Assembly: GCF_019343195.1 (NCBI RefSeq)
Contig: NZ_RPHB01000007.1
Span: 186,001-250,000 of the forward strand
DNA: 64,000 nt
Source of the DNA: Arthrospiribacter ruber
GTDB taxonomy: Bacteria; Bacteroidota; Bacteroidia; Cytophagales; Cyclobacteriaceae
Reading direction: 5' to 3'
The position numbers and the translations under genes are program-made. This document shows, in pieces, positions 19,141 to 27,736 of the stretch (position 1 is the first letter of the stretch; each line of letters starts with the position of its first letter). A model generated the notes under the pieces. That model did no database searches. It saw nothing but the letters and a program-made list of their open reading frames with translations, and was not told the origin of the DNA.

Positions 19141-19899
19141 ATGATAGCTTTTTCTAAAAACGGTAAGGGGCTTCCAGTCATACTTATTCACGGGTTTTGT
19201 GAAAGAAAAGAAATGTGGAAAACTTTTTCTGATCACTTATCCACATCTTTCACGGTGTATTGCCCTGATTTACCGGGATTTGGGGAGAGCACACTTCAGG
19301 AAGAAAAGACAAATCTGGAAAGCATAGCAGTAAATCTTTCAGAATGGATGGATGAGGAAGGAATCAGAGAACCCGTTATCATCGGACATTCTTTGGGAGG
19401 TTATGTCACTTTAGCATTAGCCGAATTGTTAGGCAATGAAATCAAAGGAATAGGATTGTTTCACTCCACAGCTATGCCTGATGATATGGTTAAGAAAAAG
19501 ACCAGAAACAAAACCATCACTTTTCTGAAAAAGCACGGTGTGGATAAGTTTATGGATTCATTTGTTCCGCCACTGTTTGCCCAGGCCAATAAAGACATGC
19601 ATGCCGACACCATTGACAGGCTCATTGAAGCAGGAAAAACCAGCTCGCTGAAAGGTGTAATCGCCTATACAGAAGCCATGCGTGACAGAAAAGACAGAAT
19701 GGAGGTCTGGAAAAATTTTGGAGGGAAAAAATTGATGATCGCAGGTGAAATGGACATGGCTGTTCCATTGGTAAACAGCAGACTGCATCAATCAACTGCT
19801 GACCTGTACCACGAACTCCAAGGGGTGGGCCATATGGGGATGTTTGAAGCAAAAAATACTTCAATTTCGATTCTAGAAAGCTTTCTGGCTGACATTTAA
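19141..19899 (+). CDS. Alpha/beta hydrolase
   Basis: 252 residues with a complete alpha/beta-hydrolase fold signature. The oxyanion-hole motif is HGF (LIHGFCERKEMW), the nucleophile is S84 in GHSLGGY, the acid is probably the Asp of GEMDMAVP (~200) and the base is the His of GVGHMGMFE (~230). There is no signal peptide, so it should be cytosolic. Substrate cannot be assigned; relatives include esterases and C-C bond hydrolases. It is convergent with the AI-2E permease gene, with only 7 nt between the two stops. Confidence 0.87.
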   Translation: MIAFSKNGKGLPVILIHGFCERKEMWKTFSDHLSTSFTVYCPDLPGFGESTLQEEKTNLESIAVNLSEWMDEEGIREPVIIGHSLGGYVTLALAELLGNEIKGIGLFHSTAMPDDMVKKKTRNKTITFLKKHGVDKFMDSFVPPLFAQANKDMHADTIDRLIEAGKTSSLKGVIAYTEAMRDRKDRMEVWKNFGGKKLMIAGEMDMAVPLVNSRLHQSTADLYHELQGVGHMGMFEAKNTSISILESFLADI

Positions 19900-19906
19900 G
19901 AAGATC

Positions 19907-21010
19907 TTAGTCACTTTTCAACAATTTTTCTTCATTGCTGAAGACATATCCGAAAGCTTTCAGCTCAGGAATATTTCTGCAGAAAATAGTGATGATAGCA
20001 AATACCGGAATTGAAATCACCATCCCGATCACACCCCAAAGGGCATTTCCGACCAGCACAGAAAATATCACGAAAAAAGGATTGATGTTAAGCTTGTTGC
20101 TGAATACAATTGGTTGGAACACATAAGAGTCCAAAATCTGCACAATCAGAAAGGTGATGGTAACGCCTATAACGGTACTTGTATCTCCTCCGGCCCCAAC
20201 ACCTAAGACCAATGCAATCACATAGGCACCCATATTGCCAATAAAAGGTATAAGGGACAAAACTGCTCCAATCAAACTGGCGAGAACAAAGTTTTCCACA
20301 CCGGAAATCCATAATCCAATCGTATAAAGAATTACCAGAAAAACCATCAAAATCAGTCTCCCTCCCAAATAATGCTGCACCATACCCACTGACTTGACAA
20401 TGGTTGCTTTATATTTATCCCTACTTCCTTTTGGAAACAGCAGCATGGCAAATTTGAAAAACTTCTTGCGGTAAAAAAGAAAAAGGTAAAGGTAAACGAA
20501 CATCAATAAAAAATCCGCCAAAAAACTAAAAGTAGCCCCAAGGACTTCTACAGTACCATTTTCTCCTACTTCTTTTTCTTCATCCTCACCTTCATTGTCT
20601 TCCCCTATTCCCAGATCTTCTTTGTAAGACTCTAGCTTGCCTTTTTCCAAAGGAGTATGCTCTAAAACAAAGTTTTCCACAGCGACCATAGTAGGGTAAA
20701 ACTGTTTTTCCAAATCATCACTATCTTCTAAAAAATCCCTTACCTGCAAAGACACCAATATGGCCACACCAACGATGACCATCATATTGACAAGAAGCAC
20801 CATCAGGCTGGACCAGACCCGGCCAATTTTCCAGGATTCAATTTTTCTGGCCAGAGGAACTGAAAGCATGGCCAAAATCAAAGCTACGATCACCGGTGCC
20901 AATACGCCCTTTGCAGCTATGATCCCAGCTACAGCAAAGTACAAGCCTATCACGACTAGAAAGTAGGCACAGACCCGGACGGGATTTTTAAAAATCTTTT
21001 TAAATGTCAT
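19907..21010 (-). CDS. AI-2E family transporter (PerM-like permease)
   Basis: 367 residues with the topology of the AI-2E exporter/PerM family (7-8 helices): N-terminal helices at ~12-35 and ~62-85, a long soluble loop, then helices ending in SLIPFIGNMGAYVIALVLGV and SYVFQPIVFSNKLNINPFFVIFSVLVGNALWGVIGMVISIPVFA, which are family signatures. The loop carries an acidic insert (GIGEDNEGEDEEKEVGENG, ~135-155) likely to be exposed. Family members export autoinducer-2 or other small solutes, or act as Na+/H+ antiporters; which applies here is unknown. No lux or quorum genes are nearby. Confidence 0.9.
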   Translation of the reverse strand: MTFKKIFKNPVRVCAYFLVVIGLYFAVAGIIAAKGVLAPVIVALILAMLSVPLARKIESWKIGRVWSSLMVLLVNMMVIVGVAILVSLQVRDFLEDSDDLEKQFYPTMVAVENFVLEHTPLEKGKLESYKEDLGIGEDNEGEDEEKEVGENGTVEVLGATFSFLADFLLMFVYLYLFLFYRKKFFKFAMLLFPKGSRDKYKATIVKSVGMVQHYLGGRLILMVFLVILYTIGLWISGVENFVLASLIGAVLSLIPFIGNMGAYVIALVLGVGAGGDTSTVIGVTITFLIVQILDSYVFQPIVFSNKLNINPFFVIFSVLVGNALWGVIGMVISIPVFAIITIFCRNIPELKAFGYVFSNEEKLLKSD

Positions 21011-21331
21011 AGCAGAAATTCAATAATCTTCAGGTAACACAATTTCCGTGCTACCTGAACCAAATCACTCTAAAGGAGTCTTTGTGGAGAAAAATACCCA
21101 GCTTATCTATTGTTTTAACAAAGTTTTTCCCCACTATGATATTCCCTCCCACACTTACAAAATTCCACTTTTCCACAATAGGACTGTTTATGCAGTATGA
21201 ATGTCGTTAAAATAAGACTGCAAATTCAATTTAAACTTTTCCAAAGTTGGATTAAAAGAAAAAAACAAACATTGTCCATAAATCAGAACTTTGGAAAATT
21301 TCTCCTACACTTAAACGAAATTGGTTGCCGT
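21011..21331. other. Intergenic stretch without a gene
   Basis: AT-rich spacer between the AI-2E gene start and the repeat copy at 21332. It contains an inverted pair, ACTTTTCCAAAGTT (21236-21249) and AACTTTGGAAAATT (21290-21303), reminiscent of the hairpin at 53021-53053. A short open frame through this area (21283-21480) is mostly repeat and is not considered a gene. Confidence 0.5.
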
Positions 21332-21472
21332 GTTAATCCTACTTTGTCATAGTAACAGATTAGGTCAAACCTGTCAGGTTTATCAGCCAAAACAGCTTTA
21401 ATTTTTATCGTTTCAAAAAGAACCCTGGCAGGTTTTTTCTTGTCATTTTCTAACATGACAAAGCAAGCTAAT
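21332..21472 (-). repeat. AACCTGCCAGGTT-family repeat, copy A
   Basis: This ~140-bp element has two short palindromic cores, AACCTGTCAGGTTT and CCTGGCAGG, separated by ~45 bp containing CCAAAACAGCTTTAATTTT. Its outer ends are inverted: CTACTTTGTCAT on the left and ATGACAAAGCAAG on the right. The copy at 41470-41585 matches it in inverted orientation along most of its length, and 33672-33755 is a shorter version. It lies 5 nt past the stop of the LytTR regulator gene. Confidence 0.8.
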
Positions 21473-21476
21473 AAAG

Positions 21477-22166
21477 TCAAGGTTTTTTCAACAGCCTTTT
21501 TTCCACCATTTCCCTGTAATTATTGGCCAAAGGAACCGCATCCCCCTCAATCCAAACCTGATGCTTTTCCAGCTTTTCTATTGCATTGAGATTGACCAAC
21601 CAAGATTTGTGAATCCTCATGAAGGTATCTGAAGGGAGTATAGCAATCAATTCTTGCATGGTCATCCTGGTGCTAAGATTCCCGGTCTTAGTGTGGATAA
21701 ACAAGAGATTACCATCGGACTTGACGTACTTAAGCTCACTGAGATTTACCCTGATCCAATCATAACTGTCTTTAAAGAAAACACTGGTTTCTTCCCCTTT
21801 TTTCCTCACAATTTCCTGATAAGCCCGGTTGAGTGAAGTCAGGAACCTTTCGAAAGAGAAGGGCTTCAATAGGTAGTCCAAGGCCTGCAATTCATAGCCC
21901 TGAAGGGCAAACTCGGAATAGGCCGTCGTAAAAATAAAGCTTTTGCCAAATGGCTGAATGATCTTGGCCAGCTCAGTACCCTTCATTCCCGGCATGTTGA
22001 TATCCAAAAAGACCAGGTCTGGCTGATGGGAATAAATATACTCCAAGCCTTCCTTTGGATCGGTAAAACTGTCGACCAATCGGATAAAAGGGACTTTATC
22101 CACATAACTCTTGATGATTCCTATAGCTGGAAGTTCGTCGTCTATCGCAATAGCATTTATCAACAT
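21477..22166 (-). CDS. LytTR family response regulator
   Basis: 229 residues. The receiver domain (1-~120) has the acidic pocket DDE (9-11), phospho-acceptor D55 in LVFLDINMPG, T80/T81 and K101 in YLLKPF. The LytTR DNA-binding domain (~130-229) has DGNLLFIHT, MRIHKSWLVNLNAI and the C-terminal VPLANNYREMVEKRL. It should be phosphorylated by the kinase encoded immediately upstream (1-nt gap). It is the last gene of a four-gene operon. Targets are unknown; self-regulation of the operon is a reasonable guess. Confidence 0.95.
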   Translation of the reverse strand: MLINAIAIDDELPAIGIIKSYVDKVPFIRLVDSFTDPKEGLEYIYSHQPDLVFLDINMPGMKGTELAKIIQPFGKSFIFTTAYSEFALQGYELQALDYLLKPFSFERFLTSLNRAYQEIVRKKGEETSVFFKDSYDWIRVNLSELKYVKSDGNLLFIHTKTGNLSTRMTMQELIAILPSDTFMRIHKSWLVNLNAIEKLEKHQVWIEGDAVPLANNYREMVEKRLLKKP

Positions 22167-22167
22167 G

Positions 22168-23214
22168 TCATTTTTTTAAATTTATTTTCATCAAAACTGT
22201 GAATACCTTTCCAGAATCCTTTATTGTCAGACTGTGCTTTCCCGGGTATAGGCTCTTCAGCCTCTTTTTGACCAGGTCAATTCCCTTTCCAGTGCCTTTA
22301 TTATCCCTAAGCTGTTCTTTAAGGTAAGTATTTTCAATATGGATGGATAACTCCCCTTCTTCCACAGAGATCCTGACAAGGATTTTACCATTCTGATTAC
22401 CCGAACCAAATTCAGAAAATTTGAAGGCATTTTCCAGAAAAGGCTGTACCAACATAGGACTGATTTCCGCAGGAAAACCATCCCAATTGATCTCTATATC
22501 CATTGACTCTTCACCTGAACTTCCAAACCTATTTTTCTGAATCCTCATATACTTATCCACAAAATCAAGTTCTTCCTCTATGCTGATAAAATCCTTCTTG
22601 GATTTTTCCAAAGCGAACCTCATTAAGTCCGAAAGCTGAAGAATCTGAGCGGCAGTATGCGGACTTTCTTCCTGAATTGCGGAACTGTATGTCGAATTCA
22701 GGGCATTGAAAAGGAAGTGGGGATTGAGCTGTGACTGCAATAGGTTCAGCTCAGCTTTTTCTTTCTGCTGTATCAGTTCAGCCTGTTTCCTTCTGGTATA
22801 CATCAAATCAAAAAACCAGGTAATCGCAAGAAAATAAAGTGCGACAACTCCTGTGAGGATCAGGTTATCTTTCAAAATCTCTTCCTCATACATGACCGTC
22901 CACTGCAGAAATTCAAAAAACACCAATAACAGCAATAGCTCAAGACCCCAAAATAAATACCAAGGTATATTCCCTTCTTTCCACTTCAGGAAGAGAAATT
23001 TAAAATTGGCCCAAGCAAGTATGTTGATCAAGATGAAAACGGCTAACCAGCTAAGAAGAAACACCTGTAGGTTTCCGAAATAATTCTCATCCCCGGCGGA
23101 CATCTCCACTTGGATGAGCTGAAAAATCCGGAGCAGCCAGTAAGCCAGTACTCCAAGAAACAAGAGTATTCCTACCGGCCTCATTATTTTCACAGCCAAT
23201 CCTTTATCCTCCAT
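22168..23214 (-). CDS. LytS-type sensor histidine kinase
   Basis: 348 residues. Four transmembrane helices lie in the first ~135 residues (VGILLFLGVLAYWLL, VFLLSWLAVFILINIL, FWGLELLLLLVFFEFL, LTGVVALYFLAITWFF), followed by a short coiled coil (RRKQAELIQQKEKAELNLLQ). The His_kinase core has the phosphoacceptor motif LNPHFLFNALNSTYS and an HATPase domain with ENAFKFSE, GKGIDLVKKRL and KVFTVLMKIN. There is no large periplasmic sensor domain, so the signal is probably sensed in the membrane or relayed by the two upstream envelope proteins. It is tightly coupled to the LytTR regulator. Confidence 0.94.
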   Translation of the reverse strand: MEDKGLAVKIMRPVGILLFLGVLAYWLLRIFQLIQVEMSAGDENYFGNLQVFLLSWLAVFILINILAWANFKFLFLKWKEGNIPWYLFWGLELLLLLVFFEFLQWTVMYEEEILKDNLILTGVVALYFLAITWFFDLMYTRRKQAELIQQKEKAELNLLQSQLNPHFLFNALNSTYSSAIQEESPHTAAQILQLSDLMRFALEKSKKDFISIEEELDFVDKYMRIQKNRFGSSGEESMDIEINWDGFPAEISPMLVQPFLENAFKFSEFGSGNQNGKILVRISVEEGELSIHIENTYLKEQLRDNKGTGKGIDLVKKRLKSLYPGKHSLTIKDSGKVFTVLMKINLKK

Positions 23215-23216
23215 TA

Positions 23217-23657
23217 CTAATTGCTCTTTGTGAGATCAATATACTCGGCATTCATTTTTTCTATGGCCAATTCCCCTGTTTGTTGCGGTCTTCTTACCAA
23301 GTGAAGCGTACTCATCAATACCTGATATTCCCTGATGGCTTCGAGGTAATAGGTTTTTCCGGCTTCCAAGGTAAGACTATAAGATTTATTTTCAGTCAGG
23401 TTTCTCAATGTTGCTCCTTTCGTCTCCAGTTTGACTCTTCCCGGTTTGGTTTTGATGACATAGTATGTGTTTCTCCTGATTTCAGGAAGGACCTCCTGTT
23501 CATCCAGCAAAAGCCTGAATGAAGAAAAGTTAAGGCTTGGCTTGACGTATACCACCAAAATAGCCTCCTTTTCTTCCTGAGAAATTTGCGGGCTGCCCAT
23601 ATTAAAGAATAGGGGCATAATAAAAAGGATCCACTTTGTCGACAAAAGCAAGTTCAT
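23217..23657 (-). CDS. Exported DUF2846-like protein in LytTR operon
   Basis: 146 residues with a hydrophobic N-terminal segment (LLSTKWILFIMPLFFNMGSPQ) that looks like a signal peptide. The mature part resembles DUF2846: the LVVYVKPSLNFSSFRLLLDEQEVLPEIRRNTYYVIKTKPGRVKLETKG pattern of a small beta-sandwich. It is followed by LTLEAGKTYYLEAIREYQ. The family has no settled function. It is separated by 1-2 nt from both neighbours in the operon, so its product probably acts with the kinase or the beta-barrel-like protein. Confidence 0.72.
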   Translation of the reverse strand: MNLLLSTKWILFIMPLFFNMGSPQISQEEKEAILVVYVKPSLNFSSFRLLLDEQEVLPEIRRNTYYVIKTKPGRVKLETKGATLRNLTENKSYSLTLEAGKTYYLEAIREYQVLMSTLHLVRRPQQTGELAIEKMNAEYIDLTKSN

Positions 23658-23658
23658 T

Positions 23659-24414
23659 TCAGCGCTCTCTTGAGATAACTACAGCTGCCTTCAGATAAAT
23701 AAGTGAAACCCTGTCTCCAAACGAGTTGACCAATGTAGCATCAGAAGACCTCCACCTTGGCGAGCCGATTCCGGTCTTGTATCCCAGCTGTATGCTCTCC
23801 ATGGCCGATACAGCTCTCAAAGCCCTTGGCAAGTATTCCAGTCCTAAGTCTAAAGTACCTGAAATGTGTTCTAATCTTGGCCAGGCCTGCCCATTGCCTG
23901 CACGGAAATTATTGAAATCAAAGCTGCTGCCATCATATTGGGTGATGCTCAATTCTCTCCCCACGACTCCCAAGCCAGCTCTCAATATGATAAAATGATG
24001 GTCATTGGCCACTATAGCTCTGCCTATTGAAAAGTCCCCAAAAAAATCTCTGGATTCTATGATCGTCGAACCACTTGAGGACCTGTCAAAATTTACAGAG
24101 GCAAAAGCGGGGAAGTAGAAATTGAAATTATAAAACATCAAATTCCTTCTCCATCCTATTCCTAGGCCTGAGTAGTCCGTGAACCTGTTCATTTTGAGAC
24201 CAAAGGAATTATCCAGCCTTCTCTGCATGGCCTGATGGCCCAGCTGTAATCCAAATGTTCCCATGGGCGTGATATAGTAATAGGTACTTCTTTCTGAAAG
24301 AACGGGAAAATCCATTCCTTCTTCTTCATCCAAATCAATGGTCTGTGCATGGGCTGCTTCTTGAAAGAAAGATAAAGCCAACAAAAAAACCAAGCATTTC
24401 AAAAATCCGGTCAT
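23659..24414 (-). CDS. Putative outer-membrane beta-barrel protein, first gene of LytTR operon
   Basis: 251 residues with a clear signal peptide (LVFLLALSFFQEAAHAQ). After an acidic stretch (DLDEEEGMDF) the chain alternates polar and aromatic residues in strands such as YYYITPMGTFGLQLGHQAM, LMFYNFNFYFPAFASVNF and SIQLGYKTGIGSP, and ends in LIYLKAAVVISRER. This suggests an 8-10 strand barrel, though the C-terminal residue is not the classic aromatic one. I do not recognise the family. As the first gene of an operon with a kinase and regulator, it may be the sensed or regulated envelope component. Confidence 0.65.
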   Translation of the reverse strand: MTGFLKCLVFLLALSFFQEAAHAQTIDLDEEEGMDFPVLSERSTYYYITPMGTFGLQLGHQAMQRRLDNSFGLKMNRFTDYSGLGIGWRRNLMFYNFNFYFPAFASVNFDRSSSGSTIIESRDFFGDFSIGRAIVANDHHFIILRAGLGVVGRELSITQYDGSSFDFNNFRAGNGQAWPRLEHISGTLDLGLEYLPRALRAVSAMESIQLGYKTGIGSPRWRSSDATLVNSFGDRVSLIYLKAAVVISRER

Positions 24415-24630
24415 AACTATAAAGTTTGATTACAGAACAAAAAAAGAATGCTCTCTCGGGAATAACAAGAAAAGGTGATAAAGCCCCCAAAACTTGAGCT
24501 AAAAACCTAAAAAAATGATTTTTGCGGGTTTATGATATGCGTAATTTACTGTTAAATGAATATCGAAATCCAGCAAAGTCAGGTTTTTTATATCGCACTC
24601 GCAAAGTGCTGTATATCCAAACTTGTAATT

Positions 24631-25977
24631 CTACTTGTGAAGCACTTCAAACAGCCGTGCATTGTCATCATGGCCCAGGTAAGTATTGAACTCCAAAAAG
24701 TACTTTCCCGGATCAATGCCTACAAAAGCCTTGTACCTATCTTCTGTACCGGTATACATTTCCCTTTCCAAAGCAAATGGAGCATATTGCTGTGTATAAG
24801 TATACCAAGCTTCCAAGTCATCCACCACAAAAGCTATACTTGTCCCCTTCTTTTCTGTATAGTTGTGCATTCCCCTTTTTTCGTCCACCAAGCCTATATA
24901 TCCGGTTTCTGATGCCTGATACACTTTGGCCCAACCTTGATCCACGATTAGGGTCAGGCCTATTTTTTCCTCATAAAAACGCTCTGCCTCCTGTAAGTCC
25001 TCGTAGTACATCCAAGTTACTGCTCCGTAAAAGCCTAATCCTGCGGCTATTTCCGCATTTTCGGTCTTCAAGGGGTCAAATTTTTGGAGCTGGGGCATCA
25101 GTTTTTCATTTTCAGGATGCTGCTTGAAGGTTTCAAACTCCAAGAGGTACCCCTCCGGATCTACTGCCACAAAACCATCATGGGCATTGTTTTCCTTTGG
25201 CTTGTAAGTATACTTGATCTCTACTTCTTTTTCCTGTAAGTAGGCGTACCATTCAGGCAACTGATCCGTCAGAAGCGCAATGGCTACAGTTTTGGGCTCT
25301 TCTGCCTTGTGTCTTCCTAAAGCAGCATCTACCAAAGTGATCAAAGCGTCCGGCGCAGCCCTGTATGTTTTTGCAAACTCATAATCAGACAGCAGCTCCA
25401 TTCCCAAAACATCCCCATAAAATAAGGTGGCCTGCTCAAGGTCTGAATAATAAAGAAAAATATTGGTCGCCTGAATACCAAAATCAGGCAGGGTCCTGAA
25501 GGTGGTGTTTTTGGCCAGAAGCTCATTGATATGGGCAGGTGGATAACCCAACAATCTCCCGAACCTTCTCGCAGCCGCCTCTGGGTCAATTTCACCCATA
25601 TCCAGAGTACGCTTGAGGTCGAAATAGGCCTGAAGCGCATTTTCTTTATGGAAAATCAACACCTCTTTACCGGATGAAATGCTTTTGTCAAACAAATCAG
25701 TGTGGATAAGTTCAGGCTCCCTGTAAACAGAAACACTATATTTTTCAGCGATTTTTTCCGCTTCACCGAGTAGCTTATCCATAATTTCAGTATCCATCGC
25801 TTCACTCAAAGCGAGGGGCTTCACATCTGCCGCTACCATTTCCGCAAATGCCTCCATCTGCCCAATTTGCTTGGCTTTTTCATTTTTTTTACATGAAATA
25901 CAGCTAATTATCAGGATAACAAAGAGGTGTTTAAAAACTCGGGAGGGGAAGTGTATCTTGCTCATCTGGGATATCAA
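24631..25977 (-). CDS. Lipoprotein with two VOC (glyoxalase-like) domains
   Basis: 448 residues; an alternative ATG four codons in (MSKIHF) is equally possible. The N-terminus is a lipoprotein signal (FVILIISCISCKK). Residues ~30-160 are helical and of unknown type (EKYSVSVYREPELIHTDLFDK, a PPAHINELL segment). Two VOC repeats follow: ~165-300 (FLYYSDLEQATLFYGDVLGMEL ... GYLLEFETF) and ~310-440 (WMYYEDLQEAERFYEEKIGLTL ... KYFLEFNTYLG). Each carries the paired beta-alpha-beta-beta-beta pattern and a terminal Glu that often ligates metal. Substrate unknown; a periplasmic location is odd for glyoxalase-type enzymes. Confidence 0.8.
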   Translation of the reverse strand: MISQMSKIHFPSRVFKHLFVILIISCISCKKNEKAKQIGQMEAFAEMVAADVKPLALSEAMDTEIMDKLLGEAEKIAEKYSVSVYREPELIHTDLFDKSISSGKEVLIFHKENALQAYFDLKRTLDMGEIDPEAAARRFGRLLGYPPAHINELLAKNTTFRTLPDFGIQATNIFLYYSDLEQATLFYGDVLGMELLSDYEFAKTYRAAPDALITLVDAALGRHKAEEPKTVAIALLTDQLPEWYAYLQEKEVEIKYTYKPKENNAHDGFVAVDPEGYLLEFETFKQHPENEKLMPQLQKFDPLKTENAEIAAGLGFYGAVTWMYYEDLQEAERFYEEKIGLTLIVDQGWAKVYQASETGYIGLVDEKRGMHNYTEKKGTSIAFVVDDLEAWYTYTQQYAPFALEREMYTGTEDRYKAFVGIDPGKYFLEFNTYLGHDDNARLFEVLHK

Positions 25978-26064
25978 TTTTCAGAAATATCCTTAAAAAT
26001 TCTGACTTTTAGGGCTATACTTTTCAGCAAGTTGATCCAACAATAGTTTTATGTATGCATCAGC

Positions 26065-26114
26065 TACTCGAAATTTATAATTTCGAGTACAGATATCACG
26101 AATTTACAATTCGT
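26065..26114. repeat. Pair of AT-rich inverted repeats
   Basis: A 25-nt dyad with 11-bp arms (TACTCGAAATT) and a 3-nt loop lies at 26065-26089, and a second dyad with 7-bp arms (ACGAATT) and loop TAC lies at 26098-26114. Both share the pattern CGAA(A)TT-3 nt-AATT(T)CG, like REP elements mobilised by Y1-type transposases. No transposase is nearby. The rest of 25978-26221 shows nothing. Confidence 0.6.
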
Positions 26115-26221
26115 CCTTTGCAAAGGTAAGCAGAATGAAAAACTCTTTTCACCTGCATTCGGCATTGCAAATGTCGAACAGCTGATAAACTTAGTCTTCG
26201 GAACCTGAATCAGTCTGGCTT

Positions 26222-27649
26222 TCAAGTATAAGCCCTCATCTTCACCAATGGATGTGGATAACTCGAACCCAAATTCACACCCTTAGATTTTAATTCCTTT
26301 GTGGATAACTCAAATGGTATATGTATATCAAAACCGGCTATCCCTTGTAGTTCAGGGATCCAGGTCCTCACGTAATCCCCCTTTTTGTCGTATTGCTGCG
26401 CTTGCCTTAGGATATTGAAATACCGGTTTTCCCTAGGATCATTCCCCACACCTGCCACATACATCCAATTGCCCCAATTGCTGCAGACATCATAGTCTAT
26501 CAGCTGACTTTCAAAATAGGCCGCTCCCCATCTCCAATCGATCCCCAGATCATTGACCAAAAAAGAAGCTACATTCTGCCTCCCCCGGTTGGACATGAAT
26601 CCGGTTGCGTTCAGCTCCCGCATATTGGCATCCACAAAGGGAATTCCTGTCTTACCATTGGCCCATTTCCAAAAAAGATCTTCATTCCTAAGCCACTTAT
26701 CCACATTGCTCTTAATACCTCCCAACTGAAAAATCCTGTTTCCGTGTTTTTTGGCTATAAACCTAAAATAATCCCTCCATATCAATTCAAAAATCAGCCA
26801 ATAAGTAGATTGGTTCTTTTTCCTTTCCTTTTCGTACTTTTTGACTTCTTCGTAGATATACCTGGGACTGATGCAGCCCATTGCCAACCAAGGAGAAAAC
26901 TTGGAACTGTAATCCGCACCCAAGAGTCCATTTCTGGTTTCCTTGTAATTTTTGAGACAATCGTTTTTCCAAAAATAGGTTTGGAGTCGCTTTAGACCAT
27001 CCCTCTCTCCACCTGCAAACACCAACACTGTACGAGGGTCGGAATTCTGCTTCTCCAAACCGTATGCTTTTAATTCCGGAAGGCTTTCGCCCGCAATTCC
27101 ATTCGGAATGGCCTGCAGATTTCCCGGAACAGGAAATGTCTTCCTGATAGCTGCGTATTTTTCACACTCTTTTCTGAACTGCGTAAAAACCTCCGGCACT
27201 TGGCTGATCGGAAAAGGCAAATCTTCCAAATGGAACAGCGTACTCTGCCAAAAGCTCTCGGTTTTGATTCCTTTCTTCCAAAGTCCCTGCTCTAGGGCTG
27301 CTTCCACTTTTTTCTCTTCTGAAGTTACTTCTTCGGAAAAGTACACCGCATCTGACTCCACCTCAATGGCAAAATCCCGCAAGACTTCTTCCGGATTGCC
27401 CTTAAGAATGATCAGATCAGAACCCAAATCCTTTAGGCTTTCTTTTAAGTTATCCACAGCTTCTAGAAGGAATTTGACTCTATGAGAACCCATCTTGGGG
27501 AAACCCAATTCGGTGTCCTCAAACCATCTAGGGTCAAAACAATACACAGGGATAACCTCTTCAGCCTTTTGGGATGCTGTAAATAAGGGTGCATTGTCGT
27601 GCACCCTTAAGTCATTTCTAAACCAAACTACAACTCTTCGGAATTTCAT
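26222..27649 (-). CDS. Cryptochrome/photolyase, DASH type
   Basis: 475 residues, typical for cryptochrome-DASH. The N-terminal photolyase domain (VVVWFRNDLRVHDNAPL, ~5-135) would bind the folate antenna. The FAD domain contains FELIWRDYFRFIAKKHG, MRELNATGFMSNRGRQNVASFL, GIDWRWGAAYFESQLIDYDVCSNWGNW and QYDKKGDYVRTWIPEL, which are diagnostic of the DASH subclass. These proteins repair UV-induced cyclobutane pyrimidine dimers in (mostly single-stranded) DNA using blue light. Cytosolic. It is divergent from a small secreted-protein gene, with an 87-nt spacer. Confidence 0.95.
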   Translation of the reverse strand: MKFRRVVVWFRNDLRVHDNAPLFTASQKAEEVIPVYCFDPRWFEDTELGFPKMGSHRVKFLLEAVDNLKESLKDLGSDLIILKGNPEEVLRDFAIEVESDAVYFSEEVTSEEKKVEAALEQGLWKKGIKTESFWQSTLFHLEDLPFPISQVPEVFTQFRKECEKYAAIRKTFPVPGNLQAIPNGIAGESLPELKAYGLEKQNSDPRTVLVFAGGERDGLKRLQTYFWKNDCLKNYKETRNGLLGADYSSKFSPWLAMGCISPRYIYEEVKKYEKERKKNQSTYWLIFELIWRDYFRFIAKKHGNRIFQLGGIKSNVDKWLRNEDLFWKWANGKTGIPFVDANMRELNATGFMSNRGRQNVASFLVNDLGIDWRWGAAYFESQLIDYDVCSNWGNWMYVAGVGNDPRENRYFNILRQAQQYDKKGDYVRTWIPELQGIAGFDIHIPFELSTKELKSKGVNLGSSYPHPLVKMRAYT

Positions 27650-27736
27650 TTGGATTTTTAACAGCCTGTTAAATAAAAGTGTTTGCGCAAATGGAAGGAT
27701 TACTGCTAATTGAGTACCAAATGAAAAACCTGAACA

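Noticed and set aside
21283-21480. 65-residue open frame on the minus strand
   Set aside because: Consists mainly of the AACCTG-family repeat and has no protein-like features.
24556-24912. 118-residue open frame on the + strand starting in the spacer
   Set aside because: Most of it is antisense to the VOC lipoprotein gene and the product looks random (Ser/Ile/His-rich).
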